64,000 bases of DNA from Georhizobium profundi (GTDB lineage Bacteria; Pseudomonadota; Alphaproteobacteria; Rhizobiales; Rhizobiaceae): the NCBI RefSeq assembly GCF_003952725.1, contig NZ_CP032509.1, forward strand, positions 3,186,001-3,250,000. Direction: 5' to 3'. How positions within the stretch are numbered: position 1 is the stretch's first letter; the number at the start of each line of letters is the position of its first letter. Of this stretch, positions 25,679 to 35,165 are shown piece by piece. The translations under genes were made by a program, and so were the position numbers. The notes beneath the pieces were generated by a model. It had not been told where the DNA came from and did no database searches. It worked only from the letters and a program-made list of their open reading frames with translations.

Positions 25679-27778
25679 ATGCCGAACAAGACGCCTATTC
25701 TCCTGGTCGCAACGCTCGTGGCTCTTTCCTCGACGGCAGCGCAAGCGCAGTTCGTGCCCCCGAGCACGGTTCCAATGCCCGTGTTCCGGCCGGATACGAC
25801 AACCGTCGCCACCGGGTATCAGGCAGTTCCGGCTCCTTCGGCAGGCGATATCACCGGTGCGATCCTGCGGCCGACAAGCCCGGCAGAAACATCCGGCACT
25901 GCGAGCGCAGCCTTGAAGCGCGGCCTCGACGCGATCGGCCGCGACGTGACGGTTTCCCGCTCGGTGCGCGACAGCATGCCCGCAGGCAGCCTCGACCGGC
26001 AGATCCTCACCTGGGCCATCGCGCTTTCCGGCGCCAAGGGCGTTCCCTCGCGCGAGATCGCGGCAGCCGCCAGCCAGCTTCAGGGCTGGCCGGGCCTCGA
26101 CGCGCTGCGCGGCCATTCCGAGCGCGCCCTTCACGAAGAGAACCCGCATCCGGACCAGGTCATCGCCGCCTTTGCCAACAGCGATCCTACGACGCCGGAG
26201 GGCGTGATCGTGCTTGCCCGCGCGCTGAAGCAGAAGGGTGATCTTGGCCGCGCCAAAGCGCTCGTATCGCGGGCGTGGCAGAACGACACGATGAACACCA
26301 ACCAGGAAAACCTCTTCCTGCGGGAGTTCGACAGCATTCTCACCGTCGCCGACCACAAGCGCCGCATGGACATGCTGCTTTATCGCGACCGCGTTTCCCA
26401 GGCCGAGCGCTTCGCGTCGAAGGGCGAAGCGAACTCGCTCTTCCGCGCACGGGCTGCCATCGCCCAACGTGCACCGAACGCAGGCGCATTGCTCAACGCG
26501 GTCGACAGATCCTGGCACCGCGATCCGAGCTATCTGCATGCGCGCATCCGCTATCTGCGCCAGCAGGACAAATATACGGAAGCCGCCGAACTGCTGCTAA
26601 GCGCTCCGCGCGACAAGGCTGCAATCATCGAACCCGATGCGTGGTGGAACGAGCAGCGCATCGTCGCGCGCGGCGTCATGGATGCGGGCAATCCAAGCCT
26701 CGCCTACCGCATCGTCAGCAACCATCTTGCCGAAGGCGCGGTCGACCGCGTCGATGCGGAGTTCCATGCGGGCTGGTACGCGCTGCGGGCGCTGAACAAC
26801 CCGTCTGCTGCCCACACGCACTTCCAGCGCATCCGCGAGATCTCCAACCGTCCGCTATCCACGTCGCGTGCCTATTACTGGCTTGGTCGCACGGCTGAGG
26901 CAGGCGGACCCGGCAACGCGCGCGAATATTACGCCGCGGCCGCACAACACCAGACGACGTTTTATGGCCAGCTTGCCGCCGCAAAGATCGGCCGCAACGC
27001 GCTGAGCGTCGCGTACCCCTCTCCCACCCAGGCCGAACGTGACCGCTTCGCCAGCCGGCAGGCAGCGACTGCCATTCGCCGTTTGCAGAATGCGGGCCAT
27101 GAGAGCCGTGCGAACCTTCTCTACCGAGCCCTTGCCGACCAGATCGACAGCCCCGGCGAACTGGCACTGCTCGCTCATATGGCCGAATCGCGTGGCGACC
27201 ACACGACCGCGCTGCGCGTCGGCAAGGCCGCGTTCTATCGCGGCGTCGATGTGGCCGCACTCGCCTTCCCGATTGGCGTGATTCCGCCGAGCGCGAACAT
27301 TTCGAGCTCAGGCAAGGCGCTCGCCTATTCGATCGCGCGCCAGGAGAGCGAGTTCAACAAGGCCGCCGTCTCGCCCGCGGATGCCCGCGGATTGCTCCAG
27401 CTTCTGCCCGGAACGGCAAAAGGCGTGGCGGCCCGCCATGGCCTGTCCTACGCACCGGCGCGTCTCACCGAAGACGCCGGCTACAACGCAACGCTCGGCG
27501 CCCACTATCTCGGCGAACAGATCGCCGACTTCGGCGGCTCCTACATCCTCACCTTCATCGGCTACAATGCCGGTCCGAGCCGCGTGCCCCAGTGGATCGC
27601 GCGTTACGGCGATCCGCGTGGCAAGTCGATCGAAGAGGTCGTGGACTGGATCGAGCGCATCCCCTTCCCGGAAACGCGCAACTACGTGCAGCGTGTCATG
27701 GAGAACTACCAAGTCTACAAGACGCGGCTCGGTGCACAAACTGACATCGTCCATGATCTGCGCTTCGGGCGCACGTGA
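25679..27778 (+). CDS. slt: Soluble lytic murein transglycosylase
   Basis: Periplasmic peptidoglycan lyase of 699 residues. A signal peptide (1-24, end AAQAQ) and a long helical superhelix (about 60-530) precede the C-terminal SLT domain, with the catalytic Glu in ARQESEFNKAAVSPADARGL and the motifs LLQLLPGTA, NATLGAHYL and FIGYNAGPSRV. ATG 25679 is chosen because it begins the signal peptide; the frame is open further upstream. The stop overlaps the hydrolase start (GTGA). Confidence 0.92.
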   Translation: MPNKTPILLVATLVALSSTAAQAQFVPPSTVPMPVFRPDTTTVATGYQAVPAPSAGDITGAILRPTSPAETSGTASAALKRGLDAIGRDVTVSRSVRDSMPAGSLDRQILTWAIALSGAKGVPSREIAAAASQLQGWPGLDALRGHSERALHEENPHPDQVIAAFANSDPTTPEGVIVLARALKQKGDLGRAKALVSRAWQNDTMNTNQENLFLREFDSILTVADHKRRMDMLLYRDRVSQAERFASKGEANSLFRARAAIAQRAPNAGALLNAVDRSWHRDPSYLHARIRYLRQQDKYTEAAELLLSAPRDKAAIIEPDAWWNEQRIVARGVMDAGNPSLAYRIVSNHLAEGAVDRVDAEFHAGWYALRALNNPSAAHTHFQRIREISNRPLSTSRAYYWLGRTAEAGGPGNAREYYAAAAQHQTTFYGQLAAAKIGRNALSVAYPSPTQAERDRFASRQAATAIRRLQNAGHESRANLLYRALADQIDSPGELALLAHMAESRGDHTTALRVGKAAFYRGVDVAALAFPIGVIPPSANISSSGKALAYSIARQESEFNKAAVSPADARGLLQLLPGTAKGVAARHGLSYAPARLTEDAGYNATLGAHYLGEQIADFGGSYILTFIGYNAGPSRVPQWIARYGDPRGKSIEEVVDWIERIPFPETRNYVQRVMENYQVYKTRLGAQTDIVHDLRFGRT

Positions 27779-28707
27779 GCCAAACGATCAAAGGCAACGC
27801 AACCTCGGCTGCCGTCCCAGACGGCTTCAAGTCCGTCGCGATCAGCGCGGCGGATGGGTTGCGCCTGCACGCGCGCGATTACAGTGGGCCAGCCGGCAGC
27901 GGACACTTGCCGATCGTCTGCCTTCCGGGTCTCACCCGTAACGCCCGCGATTTCCATCAATCTGCGACGTTGTTCAGCAATGGCTCGATGGCGCCTGCGA
28001 TCGAGCCTCGCCGCGTCATCTGCCTCGACTATCGCGGGCGTGGCGAGTCGGATCGCGATAGGAATGCCGACAATTATTCGCTCACAGTCGAGACAGACGA
28101 CGTTCAGGCCGCTCTGGCCGCACTCGACGTCCCACGGGCCATCTTCTTCGGCACGTCACGCGGTGCGCTGATCATCCACCTGCTGGCCGCAACACGGCCC
28201 ACGATGATTGCGGCTGCCATTCTCAATGATGCCGGGCCTGTGATCGAAGGCGCGGGGCTTGCGCAAATCCGCGGCTACCTGACCCGCCTTCCCCAACCGA
28301 AAGATTGGGAGCAGGCGGTCGATATCCTGAAGCAAGCGCACGGAAAGGCTTTTCCGGCGCTTGGACCAGGCGACTGGCGGGAGATGGCCGAAGCCATCTA
28401 TGTCGAACGCAAAGGCAAGATCGTTTCCGACTTCGATCAGGCGATCGTCAAGCAGCTCAATGCGATCGACTTCAACACGCAGCTTCCGACGCTGTGGCCG
28501 CAATTCGATGCGCTGGCGCACGTGCCGGTCATGACGATCCGCGGCGAGAACTCTCAGCTTTTGTCGCAGACGACCGTGACGGAGATGGAGAAGCGGCACC
28601 CGGGGATGGAAACCCTGGTCGTCGCCGGGCAAGGCCATGCCCCGCTGCCCCATAGCGCGGCCATTCCCGCCGCAATTGCACAATTCCTGGCGCGCGCCTC
28701 GCTTTAA
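27775..28707 (+). CDS. Alpha/beta hydrolase
   Basis: Cytoplasmic alpha/beta hydrolase of 310 residues with nucleophile elbow GTSRG (Ser128), the preceding DYRGRGES and the C-terminal His in GQGHAPLPH. Substrate unknown. It starts at a GTG overlapping the slt stop, so the two are probably co-transcribed. Confidence 0.85.
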   Translation: MSQTIKGNATSAAVPDGFKSVAISAADGLRLHARDYSGPAGSGHLPIVCLPGLTRNARDFHQSATLFSNGSMAPAIEPRRVICLDYRGRGESDRDRNADNYSLTVETDDVQAALAALDVPRAIFFGTSRGALIIHLLAATRPTMIAAAILNDAGPVIEGAGLAQIRGYLTRLPQPKDWEQAVDILKQAHGKAFPALGPGDWREMAEAIYVERKGKIVSDFDQAIVKQLNAIDFNTQLPTLWPQFDALAHVPVMTIRGENSQLLSQTTVTEMEKRHPGMETLVVAGQGHAPLPHSAAIPAAIAQFLARASL

Positions 28708-28758
28708 GCCCGCGTGGCGCCTTACAAGCTTTTGCGCTTTTGGGACTTGTCTTCCGAT

Positions 28759-28830
28759 TCAGCTGAACCAAAGCGTGAGCGTCACGATCAGTGCCGCGAT
28801 GACCAGTGCTGGCCAGAACCACTTTCTCAA
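28759..28830 (-). CDS. Possible 23-residue single-span membrane protein
   Basis: A short frame starting at TTG encodes a peptide with a basic N terminus (Arg-Lys) and one long hydrophobic segment WFWPALVIAALIVTLTLWF ending in Ser. A G-rich stretch (GGTGGGGGG) lies about nine bases upstream and could act as ribosome-binding site. It is 39 bases past the porin terminator. The composition is that of a real membrane mini-protein, but the frame is very short and the start is unusual. Confidence 0.35.
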   Translation of the reverse strand: MRKWFWPALVIAALIVTLTLWFS

Positions 28831-28868
28831 CGATGCTATCCCCCCACCTGTCTAAGATCAACAAACGA

Positions 28869-28896
28869 AAAGGCCCGGCATTGCTGCCGGGCCTTT
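28869..28896 (-). terminator. Terminator of the porin gene
   Basis: Perfect 12-bp inverted repeat AAAGGCCCGGCA/TGCCGGGCCTTT with a four-base loop. On the minus strand it is followed by TCGTTTGTTG. It lies 22 bases after the porin stop and could also stop transcripts from the + strand. Confidence 0.85.
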
Positions 28897-28918
28897 CCAT
28901 CAAACCGGTAGGAACCGA

Positions 28919-29971
28919 TTAGAACGTGCGCTGGAAGCGGATCGTGCCGCCGATTTCGTCGGCATCGCCTACGACAGCGAAGTCGTCAGCGTAGTAAACT
29001 TCGGTCGTGACGTCGAAGCCGCGAGCAACGTTGAATACGAGGTTACCAACAGCACCGAAGGTTTCCTGCTCATCGTAGGAAAGCTGCGTGTTGAAGGTGA
29101 TGCGCTCGGTGACCGGAGCGGACAGACCGCCCCAAACAGCCCAGTCGCCGTTCCAGTTGGCGAAGCGGTTGCCAGCTTCGTTCGTGGAGTAGCCACCCAT
29201 TACGAAGGCCGAGAAGCCGCCGAACGAACCGTCGAGGCGAGCCTTGATTGCGCCTTCGTCTTCGTTCTCGTCGTAGCCGCCGACAACCGACAGAGCGAAT
29301 GCGCCAGCTTCGTACTTAGCACCAGCAACGACGTCCGGGATGTAGCCCAGGCCCGTGGAGATGTCGTCTTCGATCGAGACCATTGCCGAGAAGCCGTTGC
29401 CGGCGTCATAGGTGTAGCTGATCAGCTGAGCGTCGAACGGGCCGAAACCAACGATACCATCGTTGATGACCGAGCCAGCGTAATCCGTCCACTGCGTGAA
29501 CATGGATTCGCTCTTGCCCATGGTCAGACCACCGAGCGAGATCGTTGCGAACGGAAGGCGTGCAACAGCCGTTGCGCCGAGGTTGCCATCGAAAGCAGCA
29601 GCGTTGTTACGGTACGTGCTGTTGTCGATCTGGAACTGCATTTCCGTGTAGGTCGTCAGCGGGCCCCACTCGGTGTCCGTTGCCGAACGGAGGTAGAGGT
29701 AAGCGCGCGAGCGCTTTGCCCAGCCTTCTTCGTCCGTGACAGCGTTCGTCAGGCCGTTGTCGCCGAAGCCGTAGTCGAGGCGAATACGACCGCCGACCGA
29801 AAGGCAGGTCTCGGTGCCGGGGATGTAGAAGTAACCAGTGCCGAAAGCGTCGCAGACGCGGACGTATTCCAGGGGCTCAGGCTCAGCAGCGATGATCGCG
29901 TCAGCAGCCTGGGCGCCAGAAACTGCGAAAAGAGCCGCAGCGGAGCCGAGAAGAAGGCTCTTAATGTTCAT
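28919..29971 (-). CDS. Outer-membrane porin (porin_2 family)
   Basis: Rhizobial-type porin of 350 residues. The signal peptide MNIKSLLLGSAAALFAVSGAQA is followed by EYVRVCDAFGTGYFYIPGTETC with the two conserved Cys and GGRIRLDYGF, then a beta-strand-rich body ending in Phe as usual for outer-membrane barrels. GGAGG lies seven bases before the ATG. An N-terminal extension to 30199 is rejected. Codon use is that of a highly expressed gene. Confidence 0.93.
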   Translation of the reverse strand: MNIKSLLLGSAAALFAVSGAQAADAIIAAEPEPLEYVRVCDAFGTGYFYIPGTETCLSVGGRIRLDYGFGDNGLTNAVTDEEGWAKRSRAYLYLRSATDTEWGPLTTYTEMQFQIDNSTYRNNAAAFDGNLGATAVARLPFATISLGGLTMGKSESMFTQWTDYAGSVINDGIVGFGPFDAQLISYTYDAGNGFSAMVSIEDDISTGLGYIPDVVAGAKYEAGAFALSVVGGYDENEDEGAIKARLDGSFGGFSAFVMGGYSTNEAGNRFANWNGDWAVWGGLSAPVTERITFNTQLSYDEQETFGAVGNLVFNVARGFDVTTEVYYADDFAVVGDADEIGGTIRFQRTF

Positions 29972-30287
29972 TTTCTGACCTCCAGTCAAAAGTTTCAAAC
30001 GGGTCTGGGTATTTTGCTGAAGGACAGCTTTCCCTGCCCCATCCCCAACAAGAGAAGTTGGACTTGCTGTCCGCGCTTCCGAGATTGAAAATACGCGGCG
30101 GCGCATTTGAAGCAATCGGCATTTCCGCTTTTGGGCATGAATGTGGCCCCTATGGAATGGCCTTGTTGCACAAAAGCCACGATTTCGCCGCGGGCCCACC
30201 GACCCCTTAAAAGATGATTAATGAAAAAAGGGAAATTGGAACGGTCTGCAACCGCGTGAGGGGCCGACAAGGGCCCTGAAAGGCCGA
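29972..30287. other. Long gene-free region upstream of the porin
   Basis: Part of a 358-bp gap between porin and glmS. It should contain the porin promoter and 5' leader. An A/T-rich patch at 30206-30240 is the lowest-GC part. No gene or conserved RNA was recognised. Confidence 0.6.
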
Positions 30288-30316
30288 GAATCGCGGGGCG
30301 CTGCGCCCCACGATTC
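30288..30316 (-). terminator. Hairpin downstream of glmS
   Basis: Inverted repeat with inner arms GGGGCGC/GCGCCCC and outer arms GAATCG/CGATTC, interrupted by one C-A mismatch, 14 bases after the glmS stop. No T run follows on the minus strand, so it may be factor-dependent. Confidence 0.5.
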
Positions 30317-30329
30317 GTGTGCTGGTCGA

Positions 30330-32156
30330 TTATTCCACGGTGACCGACTTGGCGAGATTGCGTGGCTGGTCGACATCCGTGCCCATGAATACGGCGGTGT
30401 GATAGGCGAGCAGCTGGATCGGTGCGGAGTAGACGATCGGGGCTGCGATCTCCGGAACCTTCGGCACGACGAGCGTCGCCATCGTTTCCATGTCGGCCGC
30501 GGCCGCTCCTTCGGCGTCGGTGATCAGAATGATACGCCCGCCGCGTGCCGCGACCTCCTGCATGTTGGAAACGGTCTTTGCAAACACGGCATCATAAGGC
30601 GCGATGACGATGACGGGCATCTTCTCGTCGATCAGCGCGATCGGTCCGTGCTTCAGCTCACCGGCCGCATAACCCTCGGCATGAATATAGGAGATTTCCT
30701 TGAGCTTCAGGGCTCCTTCCATGGCGAGCGGAAAGGAGGTGCCGCGGCCGAGATAGAGCACATGCTTATAATGGGACAGTTCCTGCGCCAGCTTCTCGAT
30801 CTGGGGCTGAATTTCGTTCAACGCTTTGGTCATGAGCCCGGGAATCTCGACCAAAGCCTGACAGAGCTCGGCTTCGCGCGCGTCATCAATCGTGCCGCGT
30901 TGCCGGCCGGCGATGATGGAGAGCGAGGCGAGAACGGTAAGCTGCGCCGTGAACGCCTTGGTTGATGCGACGCCGACCTCGATGCCCGCAAGCGTCGGAA
31001 AGATTGCATTGGCTTCGCGGGCGATTGTGGATTCTTGCACATTGACCACGGCGCCGATCGGCAGCCCATTGTCCTTGCAGTAGCGCAGTGAGGCGAGCGT
31101 GTCGGCGGTTTCGCCGGACTGGGAAATGAACATCGCCGCGTCGCGCGGGCCGAGCGGCATTTCGCGGTACCGGAATTCCGACGCAATATCGATTTCCACC
31201 GGCAGGCGGGCATAACGCTCGAACCAGTATTTGCCGACAACGCCGGCATAGAACGCGGTGCCGCAGGCCGACATGGTAAGGCGATCAATGGCCGAAAAGT
31301 CGATCGAGCCATCGATCGGCTTGCTCTTCAGCTCGGCAAAATCGATGTAGCGGCTCATCGTCCGGCTGATCGCTTCCGGCTGCTCGTAGATTTCCTTTTC
31401 CATGAAATGGCGGTGATTGCCGCGATCGACCGCGCTCGCCATGACCTGCGACCGGGTTTCCAAGCGCGTGACCGCGGCGCCGCTGCCGTCGTAGATGGTG
31501 GCGGTATCAGCGGTCACGACCGCCCAGTCGCCATCTTCCAGATAGGTGATGCGGTCGGTGAAAGGCGCCAGCGCGACGGAATCGGAGCCCAGGAACATCT
31601 CGCCATTGCCGTGACCGATGGCGAGCGGTGGTCCATGGCGGGCCGCCAACAGCATGCCGCCCTCGCCTTCGACCATCACGGCAATCGCATAGGCGCCCTC
31701 GAAGCGCTTCACCGCCTCGCGCATGGCCGCCACGGGATCGGCGCCTTCTGCGATCAGCGTCGAAATAAGCGCGGCGACCGTTTCGGTGTCGGTCTCGGAG
31801 TGAAAGGTGATGCCCTTGGCGCGCAACTCGCTGCGAAGCGCTGCGAAATTCTCGATGATGCCATTGTGCACGACGGCGACGCCGCCCACGAAATGCGGAT
31901 GCGCGTTATTTTCGGTCGGCGCGCCATGGGTCGCCCAGCGCGTATGGCCGATGCCGATCGTGCCGCCAAGCGGATTGCTGGCCAGCACCTTTTCCAGATT
32001 GACGAGCTTGCCTTCGGCACGGCGGCGATCGAGCTTGCCATCTTCGAGCGTCGCGACCCCGGCGGAATCATAGCCGCGATATTCAAGCCGCTTCAGCGCA
32101 TCGACCATGCGCGGTGCCACGCTCTCGGTGCCGATGATTCCAATGATTCCGCACAT
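30330..32156 (-). CDS. glmS: Glutamine-fructose-6-phosphate aminotransferase (isomerizing)
   Basis: Makes glucosamine 6-phosphate, the entry to amino-sugar and peptidoglycan precursors, 608 residues. N-terminal class II glutaminase with Cys2 exposed after Met removal (MCGIIGI), then two SIS domains (SACGTAFYAG, SQSGETADT, GRGTSFPLA), ending LAKSVTVE. ATG 32156 places Cys at position 2; upstream in-frame starts would destroy this. It follows glmU by 51 bases. Confidence 0.97.
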   Translation of the reverse strand: MCGIIGIIGTESVAPRMVDALKRLEYRGYDSAGVATLEDGKLDRRRAEGKLVNLEKVLASNPLGGTIGIGHTRWATHGAPTENNAHPHFVGGVAVVHNGIIENFAALRSELRAKGITFHSETDTETVAALISTLIAEGADPVAAMREAVKRFEGAYAIAVMVEGEGGMLLAARHGPPLAIGHGNGEMFLGSDSVALAPFTDRITYLEDGDWAVVTADTATIYDGSGAAVTRLETRSQVMASAVDRGNHRHFMEKEIYEQPEAISRTMSRYIDFAELKSKPIDGSIDFSAIDRLTMSACGTAFYAGVVGKYWFERYARLPVEIDIASEFRYREMPLGPRDAAMFISQSGETADTLASLRYCKDNGLPIGAVVNVQESTIAREANAIFPTLAGIEVGVASTKAFTAQLTVLASLSIIAGRQRGTIDDAREAELCQALVEIPGLMTKALNEIQPQIEKLAQELSHYKHVLYLGRGTSFPLAMEGALKLKEISYIHAEGYAAGELKHGPIALIDEKMPVIVIAPYDAVFAKTVSNMQEVAARGGRIILITDAEGAAAADMETMATLVVPKVPEIAAPIVYSAPIQLLAYHTAVFMGTDVDQPRNLAKSVTVE

Positions 32157-32207
32157 GATAGCTGTCCCCGCTGTCTCAATCTTCAAAGGTGCGACCGGAG
32201 CCGCGCG

Positions 32208-33566
32208 TCACTTGCCGGCGGATCGTCCCGCCTTCACTGCTTCGTTGCGGGCACGGATATCGGCTGCCCGGCCCGGCTTTTCGGTCTGGCGTGCGCGCCC
32301 TAGAGCCAGCGCATCGGCCGATACGTCTTCGGTGATGACGCTGCCCGATGCGATATAGGCACCGTCTCCGATCGCGACCGGAGCAACCAGCGACGTATTG
32401 GAACCAACGAAGACACCGGCGCCGATCGACGTCAGGTTCTTGTTGATGCCGTCGTAATTGCAGGTGATCGTACCGGCGCCGATGTTGGATTTCGCCCCGA
32501 TCTCGGCATCGCCGATATAAGTCAGGTGGTTGATCTTGGCGCCCTTGCCGATCTTGGCCTTCTTGACTTCGCAGAAATTGCCGACCTTGGCCTTTTCGGA
32601 AAGGTCCGCGCCCGGCCGCAGCCGCGCGAAAGGACCTATTTCGCAATCGGCGGCAACCGTTGCGCCTTCCAGGTGGGAGAATGCGCGGATCACGCTGCCC
32701 GCCCCGATCGTTACACCGGGACCGAAGACCACGTTCGGCTCCAGGAATGCATCGGGCTCGATCGCGGTATCATAGGCGAGGAATACCGTTTCAGGCGCCT
32801 GCATCGTCACGCCTGACAGCATCAGCTCGCGGCGTCGGCGGCGCTGCCAGGCAGCTTCAAGCTCGGCCAGTTCGACACGGGTGTTGGCACCCATGAGGTC
32901 TTCGGCGGGTGCCTCGACAACATTCACGCGCGCGCCATCGGCAACGGCGATCGCAACGATGTCGGTCAGATAATATTCGCGCTTGGCATTGTCGTTGCCG
33001 ATCCGGTCAAGCCATCCGAGTATCCGGTGGCCCGAGATCGCCATGACGCCGCCATTGCAGAGCGTGATCTTTCGCTCTTCGGGGCTTGCGTCCTTGTGCT
33101 CGCGGATGGCGGACAATGTCTCGCCTTCGACGATCAGCCGCCCATAGCCGGTAGGATCCGCGGCATGGAAGCCGACGACCGCGATATCGGCGCCTGATGC
33201 CAACGCACTTCGGGCACGTTCGATCGTCTCGGTGGAAAGCAGCGGCGTATCGCCGAAGAGCACCAGCACATCATCGAAGCCAAGCGCGATCGTATCGCGG
33301 GCGGCAAGAACAGCATGGCCCGTTCCGAGCCGCTCCGTCTGAAGATGTGTCGCCACGTCATGGGTGCTCAGTGCCGCCGAGACCGCTTCGGCGCCCCGGC
33401 CGACCACCACCGCGAGGCGATCGACGCCGGCCTGCCGCGCGGCTTCCGCGACATGGCCAACCATTGGAAGACCGGCCACCTTATGGAGCACCTTCGGCAG
33501 GTCGGAGCGCATCCGCGTGCCTTCGCCCGCTGCCAGAACCACCGCCAAGCATGATCTGCCGCTCAT
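32208..33566 (-). CDS. glmU: Bifunctional GlmU uridyltransferase/acetyltransferase
   Basis: Makes UDP-N-acetylglucosamine from glucosamine 1-phosphate, 452 residues. N-terminal nucleotidyltransferase with [19 protein letters not shown]-terminal left-handed beta-helix with [11 protein letters not shown] and [18 protein letters not shown]. It is the first of the glmU-glmS pair and supplies the surface-sugar genes. Confidence 0.97.
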   Translation of the reverse strand: MSGRSCLAVVLAAGEGTRMRSDLPKVLHKVAGLPMVGHVAEAARQAGVDRLAVVVGRGAEAVSAALSTHDVATHLQTERLGTGHAVLAARDTIALGFDDVLVLFGDTPLLSTETIERARSALASGADIAVVGFHAADPTGYGRLIVEGETLSAIREHKDASPEERKITLCNGGVMAISGHRILGWLDRIGNDNAKREYYLTDIVAIAVADGARVNVVEAPAEDLMGANTRVELAELEAAWQRRRRRELMLSGVTMQAPETVFLAYDTAIEPDAFLEPNVVFGPGVTIGAGSVIRAFSHLEGATVAADCEIGPFARLRPGADLSEKAKVGNFCEVKKAKIGKGAKINHLTYIGDAEIGAKSNIGAGTITCNYDGINKNLTSIGAGVFVGSNTSLVAPVAIGDGAYIASGSVITEDVSADALALGRARQTEKPGRAADIRARNEAVKAGRSAGK

Positions 33567-33693
33567 AGTCGATCCTTGTCCCTGAAAGCCCCTCGAAAAA
33601 GCCGATCGACTGCCTGCCTAGCTTGCCGGGCTTGCCAAAAAGCAAACACCGGCATCTGTCGGCCTCTCTCGACGCAGCATGACCAATTCCCGA

Positions 33694-34854
33694 TTAACGG
33701 GCGGCTGCACTCTTTACAATTGTGGGAACTACGGTTCGCACCGCATCGATGATGCGATCCTGCGTCGCCTCGTCGAGATAGGCGTGCATGGGAAGGCTGA
33801 AGACCTCGGCTGCAAGCCTGTCGCAGACCGGCAGCGCACCACCCGCCTTGGGGTAATGCTGGTACGCAGTCTGCACGTGCATCGGCTTCGGATAATAGAT
33901 TGCCGTGGGAATGCCTTTCGCCTTGAGCGCGTCAAGAATGCTGGAGCGATCCCGACCGGGCGCCCTGATCGTGTACTGCGCCCAGGTGGACCGCGTGTCT
34001 TCCATGACGATAGGCGTGACGACGACGTCTGAAAGTCCATCGCTGTAGCGCTTCGCGACCCTGTCTCGCGCCTCGATTTCGCTGGGGAACAGCGCGAGTT
34101 TCTCGATCAGGATGGCGGCCTGGATCGAATCCAGCCGGCCATTCATGCCGATGCGGACATTGTCATAGCGCTCGCTGCCATAGCCGTGGTTGACCAGCGA
34201 CCGGATGATCTTGGCCAGTTCGTCGTCGCCGACGAAGATGGCGCCGCCATCGCCATAGCCGCCGAGCGGCTTGGCGGGAAAGAAACTGGTCGTAGCGATA
34301 TGGCCGATCGAACCGGTGACGCGGCCCTTGTAGGTCGCGCCAAACCCTTGAGCGGTGTCGCACATGATCCAGAGGGCGTTTTCCTCGGCAATCGGCTCGA
34401 TCCGATCGTAGTCGGCAGCTTGGCCGAACAGGTCGACCGGGATGATGCCGACGGGGCGATGGCCGGCAGCCTTGGCGTCCAGGATCGCCTGGCTCAGGCT
34501 TTCCGGATCCATGTTGTAGGTGTCTTCGAGGATATCGACGAAATAAGGGGTCGCGCCGAGCCAGGCGACGACTTCGCCGGTGGCGGCGAAGGTGAAGCTT
34601 GGGCAGAAGATCGCGTCGCCGGGACGCACGTCTTTCGCCATCAGACCGAGTGCCAAAGCATCGGTGCCGTTGGAGCAGGCAATGGCATGGGTCGCGCCGC
34701 AGAATTCGGCTAGTTGCTTTTCCAATTCGGCGACTTCGGGGCCCATGATGTACTGGCCGTGATCGAGGACACGCGCAATTGCAGCGTCGATCTTCGGACG
34801 AATCACGGCCTGCTGGGCTGCAAGATCGATGAATGGAATGGGTTGTTCCGACAT
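33694..34854 (-). CDS. DegT/DnrJ/EryC1-family sugar aminotransferase
   Basis: PLP-dependent nucleotide-sugar aminotransferase of 386 residues. Opening PFIDLAAQQAVIRPKIDAAI, the cofactor region CDTAQGFGATYKG (Asp166) and the Schiff-base Lys195 in SFFPAKPLGGYGDGG are intact. It resembles the WbpE/WlbC branch that makes 3-amino uronic-acid sugars, but partner genes are not adjacent. Neighbouring glmU/glmS would supply the UDP-GlcNAc starting material. ATG 34854 begins the conserved region. Confidence 0.85.
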   Translation of the reverse strand: MSEQPIPFIDLAAQQAVIRPKIDAAIARVLDHGQYIMGPEVAELEKQLAEFCGATHAIACSNGTDALALGLMAKDVRPGDAIFCPSFTFAATGEVVAWLGATPYFVDILEDTYNMDPESLSQAILDAKAAGHRPVGIIPVDLFGQAADYDRIEPIAEENALWIMCDTAQGFGATYKGRVTGSIGHIATTSFFPAKPLGGYGDGGAIFVGDDELAKIIRSLVNHGYGSERYDNVRIGMNGRLDSIQAAILIEKLALFPSEIEARDRVAKRYSDGLSDVVVTPIVMEDTRSTWAQYTIRAPGRDRSSILDALKAKGIPTAIYYPKPMHVQTAYQHYPKAGGALPVCDRLAAEVFSLPMHAYLDEATQDRIIDAVRTVVPTIVKSAAAR

Positions 34855-35165
34855 GACTGGCCTTTCATGCAATTGGGGCGACCGGCATCGCAATACCGGA
34901 TACGCGCTCATGCTGTCCAATCGCGGACAGGCGATAATGTGCGGGGAACCCGGCGCGGTACGCAGCCGATCGGGTCGATGACTGCCACAGAATCACCTGT
35001 GCAACAACCCGCCCCCGCCTGCGCGCCATGCACGAGAGATTGGGTCAGTTCATGGCGCGTGATCATCAACCATCGCCAAACATCTGTGGGTTTTGCGCCA
35101 CGAGGGGCGAACGACCGGACTTCGAGATGCTAGGTAGACGGCTTGGCTGACATCCGGGAGACCAA
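34855..35165. other. Divergent intergenic region
   Basis: 311 bp between the aminotransferase and the ATPase genes, expected to hold both promoters. A 6-bp perfect inverted repeat CTGTCC/GGACAG lies at 34914-34931. No gene was recognised. Confidence 0.55.
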
